Below, one piece after another: positions 23,982 through 33,315 of a DNA stretch of 37,496 nucleotides (its first letter is position 1; the number at the start of each line of letters is the position of its first letter). The stretch lies in assembly GCA_025454425.1 (NCBI GenBank), contig JALOOL010000015.1:1-37496 (forward strand), read 5' to 3'. The stretch is from Hydrococcus sp. Prado102 (GTDB lineage Bacteria > Cyanobacteriota > Cyanobacteriia > Cyanobacteriales > Microcystaceae). Position numbers and translations under genes: made by a program. Below the pieces are notes generated by a model. It had not been told where the DNA came from, ran no database searches, and worked only from the letters and a program-made list of their open reading frames with translations.

Positions 23982-26072
23982 ATGAACAACAATCGCACAA
24001 GACTAGAAAGATTTCAAAAAAGACTTACAAAAGGCAGAAAACCGAAGAAAGTTGACAATAACCAGCTATATAAACGTGCATTTAAAGAGTCTTTTGTCAA
24101 GCTTAACCCAAAAGTAATGGTCAAAAACCCAGTCATGTTTATGGTTTGGGTTGGCACTATTATTACTGCACTATTGACCTTCGATCCCAATTTATTTGGC
24201 ACGGTTCCAGGGGAAAATGAGCGTTTTTTTAACGGTTTAGTTACCCTAATTCTCTTTTTCACAGTCGTGTTTGCCAATTTCGCCGAAGCAGTTGCAGAAG
24301 GACGCGGTAAAGCACAAGCCGATACGCTACGCGCTACTAAATCGGATACGACAGCAAGACGAGTTTTGCCAGATGGTTCTACTGAAGAAGTCAGTTCGAC
24401 CAAACTTCGTAAAGGCGACATCATCCAAGTTATTGCTGGCGATATGATTCCTGCCGATGGCGAAGTCATTCAGGGAGTCGCATCGGTAGATGAATCTGCC
24501 ATCACTGGAGAATCTGCACCCGTCCTTAAAGAACCTGGTTCGGATGTTGCCAGTTCCGTCACCGGAGGAACAAAAATTCTCTCCGATGAATTAACCATCC
24601 GCGTCATGTCTGACCCCGGTCAAAGTTTCCTCGATCGCATGATTGCCCTCGTCGAAGGCGCAGAACGCAGCAAAACCCCCAATGAAATTGCCCTTACGGT
24701 TTTGTTAGCCGTTCTCACCCAAGTCTTTTTAATTGTCGTGGCAACGATACCACCTTTAGCCAACTACGTTAACAGTCCGGTGGGAGTAGTGACGTTAATT
24801 TCGCTGTTAGTTGCCTTAATTCCGACTACTATCGGCGGATTGCTAAGCGCGATCGGGATTGCTGGGATGGATCGGGTGGCACAATTTAACGTCGTAGCGA
24901 CCTCTGGAAGGGCGGTAGAGGCTTGTGGAGACATAAATACGCTTGTTTTGGATAAAACGGGAACGATTACGCTCGGAAATCGCTTAGCAGAACAGTTTAT
25001 TCCCGTTAACGGTTACTCGGAACGAGAAATTGCCAATATTGCCCTTTCTGCTAGTGTTTTTGATAGCACGCCCGAAGGAAAATCGATCGCGAGATTGGCT
25101 TCTAATATGGGAGCTAGTATAAATTTCGATAGCGGGCAAGCAGAAGCGATTGAATTTTCTGCTAGAACTCGCATGAGTGGAACGGATTTACCCAATGGGG
25201 GAGAATATCGCAAGGGTGCGGTTGAAGCGATTAAAGGATTTGTTCGTTCTCGCGGCGGTCGAGTTCCTTCCGAATTAGATGACGCTTACGAAAGAGTTTC
25301 TCGCTTGGGCGGTACTCCCTTAGCTGCTGCTTATAATGGGGATTTGTACGGCGTAATCTATCTCAAAGATATCGTCAAACCAGGAATCCGCGATCGCTTC
25401 GATCAGTTGCGTCGCATGGGCGTTCGCACCGTTATGCTAACGGGAGATAATCGCATTACGGCTTCGGTAATTGCCACAGAAGCAGGAGTTGATGACTTTA
25501 TTGCCGAAGCAACGCCAGAAGATAAAATTTCCGTCATTCAACAAGAACAACAGCAAGGAAAATTAGTTGCCATGACCGGAGATGGAACCAATGATGCGCC
25601 TGCATTAGCGCAAGCAAATGTCGGTTTGGCGATGAATTCGGGAACGCAAGCAGCAAAAGAAGCGGCAAATATGGTGGATCTCGATTCCGATCCTACCAAA
25701 CTCATCGATTTGGTAACGATAGGCAAACAACTTTTAATTACTCGCGGCGCGTTAACAACCTTTTCCCTTGCTAACGATATCGCCAAATATTTCGCGATTA
25801 TTCCAGCTATGTTTGCGGCGGCTGGTATTGGTAGTCTTAATATTATGGGATTAGCTAGCACGCGATCGGCTATTTTATCGGCACTAATTTACAATGCGCT
25901 GATTATTCCCGCTTTGATTCCTTTAGCCTTAAAAGGCGTAGAATTTAGACCGCTAACGGCTAACCAGTTATTAGTACGCAATATCTTAATTTATGGTTTG
26001 GGTGGGATTATTGCACCGTTTATTGGGATTAAAATATTTGATGTATTAATTTCAGCAGTAGGTTTAGCTTAA
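23982..26072 (+). CDS. kdpB: Potassium-transporting ATPase, ATP-hydrolysing subunit KdpB
   Basis: A 696-aa P-type ATPase, the energy-coupling subunit of the Kdp pump. Seen: actuator motif ITGESAPV (about residue 170), phosphorylation site DKTGTIT (Asp about 324), the KGAVE nucleotide-binding-domain Lys, MLTGDN, TPEDK and the hinge [10 protein letters not shown] (about 530). The membrane helices are complete, including the KdpB-typical short C-terminal set. It is separated from kdpC by 143 bp containing a hairpin element, so it may have its own translation signals. The stop TAA runs straight into CAGTTAT/CAGTAAT repeats. Confidence 0.96.
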   Translation: MNNNRTRLERFQKRLTKGRKPKKVDNNQLYKRAFKESFVKLNPKVMVKNPVMFMVWVGTIITALLTFDPNLFGTVPGENERFFNGLVTLILFFTVVFANFAEAVAEGRGKAQADTLRATKSDTTARRVLPDGSTEEVSSTKLRKGDIIQVIAGDMIPADGEVIQGVASVDESAITGESAPVLKEPGSDVASSVTGGTKILSDELTIRVMSDPGQSFLDRMIALVEGAERSKTPNEIALTVLLAVLTQVFLIVVATIPPLANYVNSPVGVVTLISLLVALIPTTIGGLLSAIGIAGMDRVAQFNVVATSGRAVEACGDINTLVLDKTGTITLGNRLAEQFIPVNGYSEREIANIALSASVFDSTPEGKSIARLASNMGASINFDSGQAEAIEFSARTRMSGTDLPNGGEYRKGAVEAIKGFVRSRGGRVPSELDDAYERVSRLGGTPLAAAYNGDLYGVIYLKDIVKPGIRDRFDQLRRMGVRTVMLTGDNRITASVIATEAGVDDFIAEATPEDKISVIQQEQQQGKLVAMTGDGTNDAPALAQANVGLAMNSGTQAAKEAANMVDLDSDPTKLIDLVTIGKQLLITRGALTTFSLANDIAKYFAIIPAMFAAAGIGSLNIMGLASTRSAILSALIYNALIIPALIPLALKGVEFRPLTANQLLVRNILIYGLGGIIAPFIGIKIFDVLISAVGLA

Positions 26073-26106
26073 CAGTTATCAGTAATCAGTTATCAGTAAT
26101 CAGTTG
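26070..26106. repeat. Heptamer repeats after kdpB
   Basis: CAGTTAT and CAGTAAT units follow directly from the kdpB stop codon. The same family occurs next to the stops of four other genes in the window. Confidence 0.7.
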
Positions 26107-26151
26107 AGCGATAGCCCACCCTTACAGCTACGAATGTTAAAGATTTAGCCT

Positions 26152-27303
26152 ATGATCTATTCAAGCGAAATCGCAGCCAACGGGAAAAATCCCGATCGCA
26201 CCCCAGATAAGCTTTACGAACGTTCTACCAAACGAGGCAAACACAAGATTTTTATCGGGATGTCTCCTGGCGTGGGCAAGACTTATCGAATGCTTGAAGA
26301 AGGCAAAAGCTTGAAAGAAGAAGGGATCGATGTCGTTATCGGATTGTTAGAAACCCACGGACGCGAAGAAACCGCTCAAAAAGCCAAAGGATTAGAGGTC
26401 GTTCCCCTGAAAAAAATGGTTTTGCACGGGCGATCGCTCCCCGAAATGGATGCCGATGCGATTATCGCCCGACAGCCACAACTGACGTTAATTGACGAAT
26501 TGGCACATACTAATATACCAGGCTCGAAGAACGAGAAACGCTATCAAGATGTTGAGGAAATTTTAGCCGCAGGAATCGATGTCTATTCCACTGTTAACAT
26601 ACAACATTTAGAAAGCCTCAACGATTTAGTGTTCAAGATTTCTGGGGTTATCGTGCGCGAACGAATTCCCGATCGCTTGTTCGATGAAGCTGATGAGGTT
26701 GTTGTCGTCGATGTAACGCCCGAAACGCTACAGGAACGATTGAGTGAAGGAAAGATCTATGCACCCGAAAAAATCGATTCTGCTTTGCGGAATTTCTTTC
26801 AGAAAAAAAACTTAATCGCCTTGCGGGAATTGGCTTTGCGCGAAGTAGCAGATAACGTTGAAGACGATGGATTGGAAGCTAATCAAAAAGATTACTGTAA
26901 TATCTGCGAGCGAGTTTTAGTCTGTATCTCCACCTATCCTAATTCAATTCAATTATTGCGACGCGGGGCGCGAATTGCCAATTATATGAATGCCGATCTC
27001 TACGTATTATTCGTAGAGAATCCAGAGAAATTTCTCACCAAAGCAGAGAGTTTGCATATCGAAACCTGCACTCGACTTTGCGAAGAATTCGGCGGAGAGT
27101 TTATGCGAGTTAAATCCAGCAATATTTTCAGTACGATTGTAGAAGTGGCAAAATCTCAGCGAATCACTCAAATTGTTATCGGAGAAACCCATCGTTCTCG
27201 TTTAGCGTTATTTTTTAAAGGAGCGATCGCGCAAAGATTAGTGCGATCGCTCCCCGATGTCGATATTCACTTAATCGGCGATCGACCAGTCAACTCAGTT
27301 TAA
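26152..27303 (+). CDS. kdpD: Short KdpD: N-terminal sensor domain without histidine kinase
   Basis: A 383-aa protein equal to the cytoplasmic N-terminal half of KdpD (full-length E. coli KdpD is about 895 aa). Seen: Walker A in GMSPGVGKTYRMLEEG (about residue 37), the KdpD signature ELAHTNIPGSKNEKRYQDVEE (only its key residues matter: HTN, GS, RYQDV), and a universal-stress-protein-like domain from about 255 (CERVLVCISTYP). There are no membrane helices, HisKA or ATPase domains. Cyanobacterial KdpDs of this truncated form are known, so it is natural rather than broken. It must act on, or through, another kinase, or regulate the pump directly. Its stop lies 1 bp from the convergent RemA-like gene. 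Confidence 0.92.
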   Translation: MIYSSEIAANGKNPDRTPDKLYERSTKRGKHKIFIGMSPGVGKTYRMLEEGKSLKEEGIDVVIGLLETHGREETAQKAKGLEVVPLKKMVLHGRSLPEMDADAIIARQPQLTLIDELAHTNIPGSKNEKRYQDVEEILAAGIDVYSTVNIQHLESLNDLVFKISGVIVRERIPDRLFDEADEVVVVDVTPETLQERLSEGKIYAPEKIDSALRNFFQKKNLIALRELALREVADNVEDDGLEANQKDYCNICERVLVCISTYPNSIQLLRRGARIANYMNADLYVLFVENPEKFLTKAESLHIETCTRLCEEFGGEFMRVKSSNIFSTIVEVAKSQRITQIVIGETHRSRLALFFKGAIAQRLVRSLPDVDIHLIGDRPVNSV

Positions 27304-27304
27304 T

Positions 27305-27661
27305 TTATTCGTCCAAAACTTGACGGATACGTTGTTCTAAACGTTCGAGATCTAAACCGCCTTCGTCGCGGGTAATGCGTCGTACCGTCACATTAACATG
27401 AGCCAAGTCCGATAATAGATCCTTGAGAATCTCTTGTTGCTGGCGCGCTTGTACGACTTCCTGCGGTTCCTGTACGAGGTCGCGAATAACGGTGTCTTCC
27501 GCGCGAGAAGCCACTATCGGTTGCGATTGGTCTTCTATGTAAATAAAAGTGCGCCGTCCTGGGCCTCTGTCTTCATCAACGGGAATCACTGCGGTTACTC
27601 GATCTGAGCGTATATACTTTCCATAGCCCAGATGTACTAACGTTGATGGCTGAATTTTCAT
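27305..27661 (-). CDS. RemA-like (DUF370) DNA-binding family protein
   Basis: A 118-aa protein. The N-terminal half (LVHLGYGKYIRSDRVTAVIP ... GRRTFIYIED ... IVASRAEDTVI) fits the RemA/DUF370 pattern of a small beta-rich oligomer. In Bacillus, RemA binds DNA to switch on matrix genes. The C-terminal half (about 60-118) is a charged, probably helical extension (QARQQQEILKDLLSDLA) beyond the usual ~85-aa RemA. I start at MKIQPST (27661); an upstream ATG at 27682 adds seven residues. Role in this organism unknown. Confidence 0.6.
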   Translation of the reverse strand: MKIQPSTLVHLGYGKYIRSDRVTAVIPVDEDRGPGRRTFIYIEDQSQPIVASRAEDTVIRDLVQEPQEVVQARQQQEILKDLLSDLAHVNVTVRRITRDEGGLDLERLEQRIRQVLDE

Positions 27662-27785
27662 ATAGTTGCATTCTCTTGTCACTTATCTCTATTATAAAAA
27701 CTTATAAATCGCTTGGAGGCAAGAACCAGCAAGGTTTTCACGCCATTTTAGTAGGGATAACACTAATACAGGAAAACGGCTTCGC

Positions 27786-27858
27786 CTGGGTAAAGGGAAA
27801 TGGGGAAAGGGGAAAAGATTGATGAAAGTTTTCCCCCTTAACCTTTACCCTTTTCCCA
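27786..27858. repeat. G/A-rich : C/T-rich inverted repeat
   Basis: A purine-rich arm (GGGTAAAGGG ... GGGGAAAAG) faces a pyrimidine-rich arm (CTTTTCCCCC-like ... CCTTTACCC) across about 20 bp, just downstream of the TolB-like gene. It could fold as a long imperfect hairpin and act as a terminator. The pyrimidine arm resembles the stretch near 4515-4550. Confidence 0.5.
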
Positions 27859-27873
27859 ACTTCTAAAAGAAGT

Positions 27874-28377
27874 TTATTCTACATTTCGCTCCACGATCGC
27901 GATATTCCACTGACCGAATTGACTGGTTTGGAAGGCGATTTGTCGTCCGTCGCCGCTAATGGTAGGATGGCTTACGGTTCCTCGCACGTTGGCACTGAGG
28001 AGTTCCGATCGTTGGGAGAGGCGATCGTAGATCATAATATCCGTTCTACCGCGTTCAGTGGAAACATAAGCGATATAGCGTCCATCTGCACTCAATGCAG
28101 GTTGGTCTTGACTCGAATCGCGACGATTTAAATTGGGTAAGGGAATAAGGCGGCGCTGTTGTACTTCTAACAAATAAATATCTCGATTTCCATTGCGATC
28201 CGATGCAAAAGCCAAGTATTTACCATCGCTGCTATAAGCAGGAGATTCATCGGGATACTGACTGTTAAGATCTCCAACTGGAATTTGAGGCGAAACAAAT
28301 AAAGAACTATTACAGCCTCCAATGGTCAAAATTGGCAGCAAAACTAGATAAAAAGAGAGAAAACGAGATAAAAACAT
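27874..28377 (-). CDS. TolB-like beta-propeller lipoprotein
   Basis: A 167-aa exported lipoprotein. Seen: a signal peptide ending in the lipobox TIGGC (about residues 18-22), followed by three PD40/WD40-like blades (DESPAYSSDGKYLAFASDRN, DQPALSADGRYIAYVS and HPTISGDGRQIAFQTS). TolB propellers have more blades, so this is a short member that may oligomerise. It would sit at the outer or inner membrane facing the periplasm. Function unknown; no tol/pal genes are adjacent. The start ATG is followed by a hydrophobic stretch typical of a signal sequence. Confidence 0.85.
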   Translation of the reverse strand: MFLSRFLSFYLVLLPILTIGGCNSSLFVSPQIPVGDLNSQYPDESPAYSSDGKYLAFASDRNGNRDIYLLEVQQRRLIPLPNLNRRDSSQDQPALSADGRYIAYVSTERGRTDIMIYDRLSQRSELLSANVRGTVSHPTISGDGRQIAFQTSQFGQWNIAIVERNVE

Positions 28378-28586
28378 GAAACCTTCTAAGCAGCATCAAC
28401 AGCTAAGTTCCTCAAACGCTCAAATAAAGTATGTGAGACTTTGTTCCTTGCTCCCAAAACTTTACCTCATCTATTTAAGGATGGTTGAGTGGGAAACGCG
28501 CTACCGACGTTTGTCGCCAAATTAGTTTATCCTGGAAGAGATTATCGTTTACGTAACTTTACAAAATTTGGTTGGCAATAAAACCT

Positions 28587-29486
28587 ATGCAATGCGTCAT
28601 TCACCGTCGAGCGCAGTTTAGCGCGAGTCATCGCTATTGGTTGCCAGAACTCGATGAAGCAGAAAATCGGGAGAAATTTGGGGCTTGTAGTCGCTTTCCC
28701 GGACACGGACATAACTATGTCTTGTATGTGTCTCTTGTTGGAGAAGTGGATAAGTATGGCATGGTGCAAAACTTATCTAATGTCAAACGAGTTATTAAGC
28801 AAGAAGTCACCAGCCAACTAGATTATGGCTATCTCAACGACGTTTGGCAAGAATTTCAACAAACCTTACCGACAACAGAAAATATTGCCAGAGTTATTTG
28901 GCATCGGTTAGCCCCCCATCTACCGCTGGTTAACATTCAGCTATTTGAACATCCCGATTTATGGGCAGATTACAAGGGAAATAATATGGAAGCAACTCTA
29001 ACTGTCAAAACTCATTTTAGTGCCGCTCATCAGTTGGCTTTACCCGAATTAAGCCAAAACCAAAACAATGAAATTTATGGTAAGTGCGCTCGTCCTAACG
29101 GTCACGGGCATAATTATCATCTAGAAATCTCGGTAGCAGGTGAAATCGACCCGCGTACTGGTATGTTAGTCGATTTAGTAGCTCTGCAAAAAGCGATCGA
29201 CGATTATGTGGTGGAGCCTTTCGATCACACTTTTCTTAATAAAGATATTGCTTATTTTGCTAATGTAGTGCCAACGGCTGAAAATATTGCTTTGTACATC
29301 GCTCAAATTCTACAACAGCCCATTCGAGAACTTGGCGCGGAACTCGATAAGGTTAAATTGATTGAGAGTCCTAATAATTCTTGCGAAATTTATTGTCGTC
29401 GCTCAAGTGACGCGATTGCCCAAGGGGCAGCGGCAGAGCCGATCGCTAATTCTACGACTAAAGAACCTACTTTAGCAGTTAAATAA
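28587..29486 (+). CDS. Tandem-domain 6-pyruvoyl-tetrahydropterin synthase / QueD-like protein
   Basis: A 299-aa protein with two PTPS/QueD domains, about residues 1-138 and 139-275. This fold converts dihydroneopterin triphosphate into pterins or the queuosine precursor. Domain 1 has zinc ligands in FSASHRYW and GHGHNY, and a Cys in FGACSRFP, but LDYGYLND replaces the usual LDHxxLN, losing a catalytic His. Domain 2 has FSAAHQL, CARPNGHGHNY and FDHTFLN, so its site looks complete. The C-terminal ~25 residues are a low-complexity tail. I start at the ATG 28587; a TTG start at 28572 is possible. It ends in a terminator at 29497-29560. Confidence 0.85.
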   Translation: MQCVIHRRAQFSASHRYWLPELDEAENREKFGACSRFPGHGHNYVLYVSLVGEVDKYGMVQNLSNVKRVIKQEVTSQLDYGYLNDVWQEFQQTLPTTENIARVIWHRLAPHLPLVNIQLFEHPDLWADYKGNNMEATLTVKTHFSAAHQLALPELSQNQNNEIYGKCARPNGHGHNYHLEISVAGEIDPRTGMLVDLVALQKAIDDYVVEPFDHTFLNKDIAYFANVVPTAENIALYIAQILQQPIRELGAELDKVKLIESPNNSCEIYCRRSSDAIAQGAAAEPIANSTTKEPTLAVK

Positions 29487-29496
29487 TAAAAATTTT

Positions 29497-29560
29497 GGGA
29501 CAGATTTAGCGATAACTTGCAGCGATCGCACTTAGGCGCTTATTCTGTCCCTTTTTCTTT
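29497..29560 (+). terminator. Candidate intrinsic terminator after the pterin-synthase gene
   Basis: GGGACAGA (29497-29504) pairs with TCTGTCCC (29544-29551), followed by TTTTTCTTTT. The loop is long (about 39 nt) and includes a HIP1 site. Confidence 0.6.
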
Positions 29561-29708
29561 TACCCCAATAATAAACTCTCGGGATCGAAAAATACGATTC
29601 AAAAAAGCATTAAACGAAAATTAACAAAAATGGGCATACCGTTAGGTTTCGGTAACACCCTATTATCATTTTTTGTCTCTTAAGTCACCGATATTAACTC
29701 TCGTCGCC
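29561..29708. other. Non-coding spacer
   Basis: AT-rich spacer between the terminator and the 3' end of the convergent 56-aa gene. I see nothing specific in it. Confidence 0.4.
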
Positions 29709-29879
29709 TTACATCAAGTGTAAATAAGCAGCTTCAGCTTCTATCTGACGGACGAGTTTGTCATTTCCCTGCGCTCTAGCAACTTCCAAGCGATGCTGTA
29801 GATTTCGACGCAGAGATTCTCTATGAGCGCGAGCGGCTTCTGTTACCATTTGTTGACGATTTTTGTTTGCGATGGACAT
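29709..29879 (-). CDS. Small helical protein, 56 aa
   Basis: A 56-aa protein (MSIANKNRQQMVTEAARAHR ... EAEAAYLHL) that is nearly all predicted helix, rich in Arg, Ala, Glu and Gln, with heptad-like spacing (LRRNLQHRLEVARAQGNDKLVRQIEAEA) that suggests a coiled-coil hairpin. I start at ATG 29879. The longer frame to 29990 adds 37 residues with no helix bias. I believe close homologues are widespread in cyanobacteria, but no function is known to me. It is divergent from the SAM hydroxide adenosyltransferase gene. Confidence 0.65.
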   Translation of the reverse strand: MSIANKNRQQMVTEAARAHRESLRRNLQHRLEVARAQGNDKLVRQIEAEAAYLHLM

Positions 29880-30073
29880 TTTTCTAATGCAACTTAATAT
29901 ATAGTACACTTCCAACATAACATTTTGTTTGGCTCTTGTATGTCTTGTTACTGAAAATTCACAGAAATTCTCGTCGTTCTGTTCGCCCATCGATGCTGTG
30001 AGACAAACAAAGACGAGATTGAGCGAGCGTGAAGTATATAAAATGGTTGTATGCCCGAAAAGCCAGGATTTGA

Positions 30074-30901
30074 ATGGACGGTGCGATGATGTCTCACGAC
30101 CGAATAATTGCTTTACTTAGCGACTTTGGCTTGCAAGATATTTATGTCGGTGTCATAAAAGGCGCGATCGCAAAAATTGCCTCTCAACTAAAAGTAATCG
30201 ATTTAACGCATCAAATTCCACCTCAAAATATTGCTGCCGGACGGTTTTGTTTGATGGAGGCTTTTCCCTACTTTCCTGCTGAAACAGTTTTTGTTGCTGT
30301 TGTCGATCCTGGTGTAGGAACTCAACGACGGGGGATAGCGGTACAGTTTGAGAAAGGATATCTCGTCGGCCCTGATAACGGCTTATTTAGTGGCGTTCTG
30401 GGCTTATCGCCCCCGCTAGCTGCGGTAGAATTAACCAATCCTCATTATTGGCTTTCTCATTATCCAAGTTCTACCTTTCACGGACGAGATATTTTTGCTC
30501 CTGTCGGCGCTCATCTTGCCTGTGGCGTACCGCTCGAAAAATTAGGCACTCGGATCGATCCGGCGAGTTTGGTAGAGTTACCGCTAGCATTTTTTAAAAT
30601 GACCGAAACGAGCATTATCGGAGCTATTCAGCACATCGATATTTTTGGGAATTTAATTACTAATATTCCAGCCGCTGCCGTAGAATACAAACGATGGTCG
30701 GTTGCGATCGCGAATTCAATCGTTCCAAGCGGTCGAACCTACAGCGATGCTGACACAGGAGAAACGCTCGCGTTGATCGGCAGTCATGGTTGGGTAGAAA
30801 TTGCCGTCAACGGTGGGAATGCTAAATCTCAATTACAAGTAGATTGGGGAGATTTAGTCGAAATCGTTTATCAACAACTACCACTTATCAGTGACCAGTG
30901 A
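30074..30901 (+). CDS. SAM hydroxide adenosyltransferase (DUF62, chlorinase/fluorinase superfamily)
   Basis: A 275-aa protein of the SAM-dependent halogenase superfamily. Most bacterial members use hydroxide, splitting SAM into adenosine and methionine. Seen: LLSDFGLQDIYVGVIKGAI (Asp binding the ribose, residues ~15-33), VVDPGVGTQRRGIA, GPDNGLFSG, TFHGRDIFAPVGAHLA with the conserved RDIFAP segment, and HIDIFGNLITN near the C-terminal domain. ATGs at 30086 or 30089 (MSHDRII) are also plausible starts. The last four codons before the stop (ATC AGT GAC CAG TGA) come from a heptamer repeat, so the C-terminus is repeat-derived. A hairpin 50 bp after the stop may end both this gene and rbcS. Confidence 0.88.
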   Translation: MDGAMMSHDRIIALLSDFGLQDIYVGVIKGAIAKIASQLKVIDLTHQIPPQNIAAGRFCLMEAFPYFPAETVFVAVVDPGVGTQRRGIAVQFEKGYLVGPDNGLFSGVLGLSPPLAAVELTNPHYWLSHYPSSTFHGRDIFAPVGAHLACGVPLEKLGTRIDPASLVELPLAFFKMTETSIIGAIQHIDIFGNLITNIPAAAVEYKRWSVAIANSIVPSGRTYSDADTGETLALIGSHGWVEIAVNGGNAKSQLQVDWGDLVEIVYQQLPLISDQ

Positions 30902-30943
30902 CCAGTTATCAGTTATCAGTTTTTGAAAACAGAAGTAAGTTTC

Positions 30944-30976
30944 AAAAAAAAAGATGGTGTTGATTACACCATCTTT
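30944..30976 (-). terminator. Strong intrinsic terminator of rbcLXS
   Basis: A perfect 11-bp stem, AAAGATGGTGT (30950-30960) with ACACCATCTTT (30966-30976), and a 5-nt loop. Read on the minus strand, it lies 25 bp past the rbcS stop and is followed by a run of nine T. On the plus strand the tail is weaker (ATAATTTCTT). Confidence 0.9.
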
Positions 30977-31000
30977 ATAATTTCTTATAAATTATCGTTT

Positions 31001-31336
31001 TTAGTAACGGTTGCTGTTAGGTTTGTGAACGATAAAGCTCATGGTTTGACACTGCTTGATATTGTCGAAGCCAATCACGCGAATATAAGAGTTAGAATAC
31101 TCAGAACGGCATTCGCGAACTTCGTTGAGAACTTCTTGTGCGGAGTTTGCACCAAATAAAGGCAATTTCCACATCGTCCAGAAGTGAGTATCGGGATTTG
31201 GGGTTTCTTCAAATTCAACACCTGGAATAAAACCTTGATCCAACAAATATTGCACCTGCTTGACAATTTGTTGGTCGGTCATGGGGGGCAAATAGGAAAG
31301 GGTTTCGTAACGCTTCTCTTTGGGTAATGTTTTCAT
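31001..31336 (-). CDS. rbcS: Ribulose bisphosphate carboxylase small subunit
   Basis: The 111-aa form IB Rubisco small subunit. It caps the RbcL octamer to make L8S8, which fixes CO2 inside carboxysomes. Seen: [19 protein letters not shown] at the N-terminus, the cyanobacterial short loop region [24 protein letters not shown], and [21 protein letters not shown] near the end. Length is typical of cyanobacteria. It is last in rbcL-rbcX-rbcS, 21 bp after rbcX, and ends in the terminator at 30944-30976. CcmM carries four domains related to this protein. Confidence 0.97.
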   Translation of the reverse strand: MKTLPKEKRYETLSYLPPMTDQQIVKQVQYLLDQGFIPGVEFEETPNPDTHFWTMWKLPLFGANSAQEVLNEVRECRSEYSNSYIRVIGFDNIKQCQTMSFIVHKPNSNRY

Positions 31337-31357
31337 GGGTTTTTTCTTCTACTTAAG

Positions 31358-31762
31358 TTAGTTAGAATCTGATGAGTCGTTGAATTCTGGCTCGGAAGGT
31401 TCTGGATGGGCTATTGCCGTTGATTGAGTCTGGGTAAGGCGTTCCAATAATTGCCGACGGTGTTCGGTATTTGCCTGACTGATTCCCACTCTTACCATCT
31501 CAGGTAAAAAATCAAGAATCGCTTCTGCAAGGTGTTCTCGCACGGTCATGATTCGCATTACCAATTCCTTATCTTCGGACATTAATTCTTCTAGATAAGC
31601 TTCGCCATCCTGAACTTTATTCTTGGAGGAATATTGGGACAGCCACATCGCCTGGGTTGGATTTGTTTCTGATAGTTGCTCGATAATCGTGCGAACGGCT
31701 TGATAAGTCAGGTAACTTTGTAATACTTTTGCCGTATCATTAGCAATTTTTTTTGGGTACAT
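31358..31762 (-). CDS. rbcX: Rubisco assembly chaperone RbcX
   Basis: A 134-aa chaperone. RbcX dimers clamp the RbcL C-terminal tail and assist formation of the L8 core before RbcS binds. Seen: the helical core from DTAKVLQSYLTYQAVRTIIEQL to EEMVRVG-like LPEMVRVGISQAN, the conserved QL(S/N)ETNP segment, and a variable acidic tail (PEPSEPEFNDSSDSN). It starts 137 bp after rbcL; the spacer holds inverted arrays of heptamer repeats. It ends 21 bp before rbcS. Confidence 0.95.
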   Translation of the reverse strand: MYPKKIANDTAKVLQSYLTYQAVRTIIEQLSETNPTQAMWLSQYSSKNKVQDGEAYLEELMSEDKELVMRIMTVREHLAEAILDFLPEMVRVGISQANTEHRRQLLERLTQTQSTAIAHPEPSEPEFNDSSDSN

Positions 31763-31784
31763 TAATACCTACCTGCCCCTTATT

Positions 31785-31906
31785 CAGTTATCAGTTATCA
31801 GTAACCAGTTATTGAGTTGTTAGTTTATAACGTTCAGCTTTTAATTTTCTGCTCGCTTATTACTATTACTTTGACTGATTACTGATTACTGTTTACTGAT
31901 TACAGT
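31785..31906. repeat. Inverted arrays of CAGTTAT/CAGTAAT-type heptamers between rbcL and rbcX
   Basis: The left array (CAGTTATCAGTTATCAGTAACC, about 31785-31810) and the right array (ACTGATT/ACTGTTT units, about 31874-31905) are in opposite orientation and could pair into a long hairpin in the rbc mRNA. The right array supplies the rbcL stop codon. Confidence 0.75.
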
Positions 31907-33315
31907 GTATCCATCGCCTCAAACTCGAACTTGATTTCCTTCCACAGTTCGCAAGCAGCAGCTAGTTCGGGGCACCAACGAGCGGCTTCGCGAATAACGT
32001 CGTTACCTTCGCGAGCGAGGTTGCGACCTTCGTTACGAGCTTGAACGCAAGCTTCGAGAGCCACGCGGTTAGCGGTTGCACCAGGAGCATTACCCCAAGG
32101 GTGTCCGAGGGTGCCGCCACCAAACTGCAAGCAAGAGTCGTCGCCGAAGATTTCTACCAACGCAGGCATATGCCATACGTGAATACCGCCAGAAGCTACG
32201 GGGAATACGCCAGGCATCGAAGCCCAGTCTTGGGTGAAGAAAATACCGCGAGAACGATCTTCTTCAACGTAGTCTTCGCGCATCAGATCGACGAAGCCCA
32301 TCGTGATACCGCGTTCGCCTTCGAGTTTACCGACAACGGTTCCAGAGTGTAGGTGGTCGCCACCAGACATGCGCAAGCACTTAGCTAAGACGCGGAAGTG
32401 AATACCGTGATTCTTTTGACGGTCGATAACTGCGTGCATCGCGCGGTGGATGTGCAGCAGCAAACCATTGTCGCGACAGAATCTTGCAAGTGTGGTGTTA
32501 GCAGTAAAGCCACCCGTTAAGAAGTCGTGCATGATGATGGGGGTGCCAATTTCTTTGGCGAATTGCGCCCGTTTCATCATTTCTTCGCAAGTTGCGGCGG
32601 TTACGTTGAGGTAGTGACCTTTGACTTCGTTGGTTTCAGCTTGAGCTTTTTCGATCGCCTCTTGTACGAAGAGGAAGCGATCGCGCCAGCGCATGAAGGG
32701 CTGAGAGTTGATGTTTTCGTCGTCTTTGGTTAAATCCAGACCGCCGCGCAGACATTCGTAAACGGCGCGACCGTAGTTTTTAGCCGATAGTCCTAGCTTG
32801 GGCTTAATCGTACAACCTAACAGAGGACGACCGTATTTGTTTAATTTGTCGCGCTCTACGGTGATGCCGTGGGGAGGCCCTTGGAAGGTTTTCAGCAGTG
32901 CGACGGGAATGCGGATATCTTCTAAACGCAGCGATCGCAGCGCTTTAAATCCGAAAACGTTACCGACCAAAGAGGTCAGAATGTTGGTGACAGATCCTTC
33001 TTCAAATAGATCTAAAGGATAAGCAACAAACGCAAAATATTGGTTGTCTTCGTTGGGAACGGGTTCGATATCGTAGCAACGACCTTTATAGCGATCGAGG
33101 TCGGTTAGGTTGTCCGTCCAAACGGTCGTCCAGGTTCCGGTCGAAGATTCTGCCGCTACCGCTGCTCCTGCTTCTTCAGGAGGAACGCCGGGTTGGGGAC
33201 TCATGCGGAAACAAGCGAGCAGGTCGGTATCTTTGGGCGTGTAGTCGGGGGTGTAATAGGTCAGGCGGTAGTCTTTTACACCAGCCTGATATCCTTTTGA
33301 TTTGGCTTGTACCAT
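31900..33315 (-). CDS. rbcL: Ribulose bisphosphate carboxylase large subunit
   Basis: The 471-aa form IB large subunit; carboxylates ribulose bisphosphate. Seen: [11 protein letters not shown] (active-site Lys), [12 protein letters not shown] (carbamylated Lys and metal acids), the IHRAMHAV His, loop 6 GTVVGKLEG, and the tail [10 protein letters not shown] start at [10 protein letters not shown] (33315). GGAGG (33326-33330) lies 10 nt upstream of that ATG but is almost in contact with an in-frame ATG at 33324, so the downstream start is the likely one. It follows a ~600-bp spacer after ccmN. The TAA belongs to a heptamer repeat. Confidence 0.97.
   Translation of the reverse strand: MVQAKSKGYQAGVKDYRLTYYTPDYTPKDTDLLACFRMSPQPGVPPEEAGAAVAAESSTGTWTTVWTDNLTDLDRYKGRCYDIEPVPNEDNQYFAFVAYPLDLFEEGSVTNILTSLVGNVFGFKALRSLRLEDIRIPVALLKTFQGPPHGITVERDKLNKYGRPLLGCTIKPKLGLSAKNYGRAVYECLRGGLDLTKDDENINSQPFMRWRDRFLFVQEAIEKAQAETNEVKGHYLNVTAATCEEMMKRAQFAKEIGTPIIMHDFLTGGFTANTTLARFCRDNGLLLHIHRAMHAVIDRQKNHGIHFRVLAKCLRMSGGDHLHSGTVVGKLEGERGITMGFVDLMREDYVEEDRSRGIFFTQDWASMPGVFPVASGGIHVWHMPALVEIFGDDSCLQFGGGTLGHPWGNAPGATANRVALEACVQARNEGRNLAREGNDVIREAARWCPELAAACELWKEIKFEFEAMDTL

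Noticed and set aside
23741-23998. 85-aa minus-strand frame between kdpC and kdpB
   Set aside because: It runs through the hairpin repeat and the kdpC 3' end, with no protein signal.
28572-28586. TTG start for the pterin-synthase gene
   Set aside because: The ATG at 28587 begins the conserved domain directly, and the extra five residues (AIKP and the initiator) have no support.
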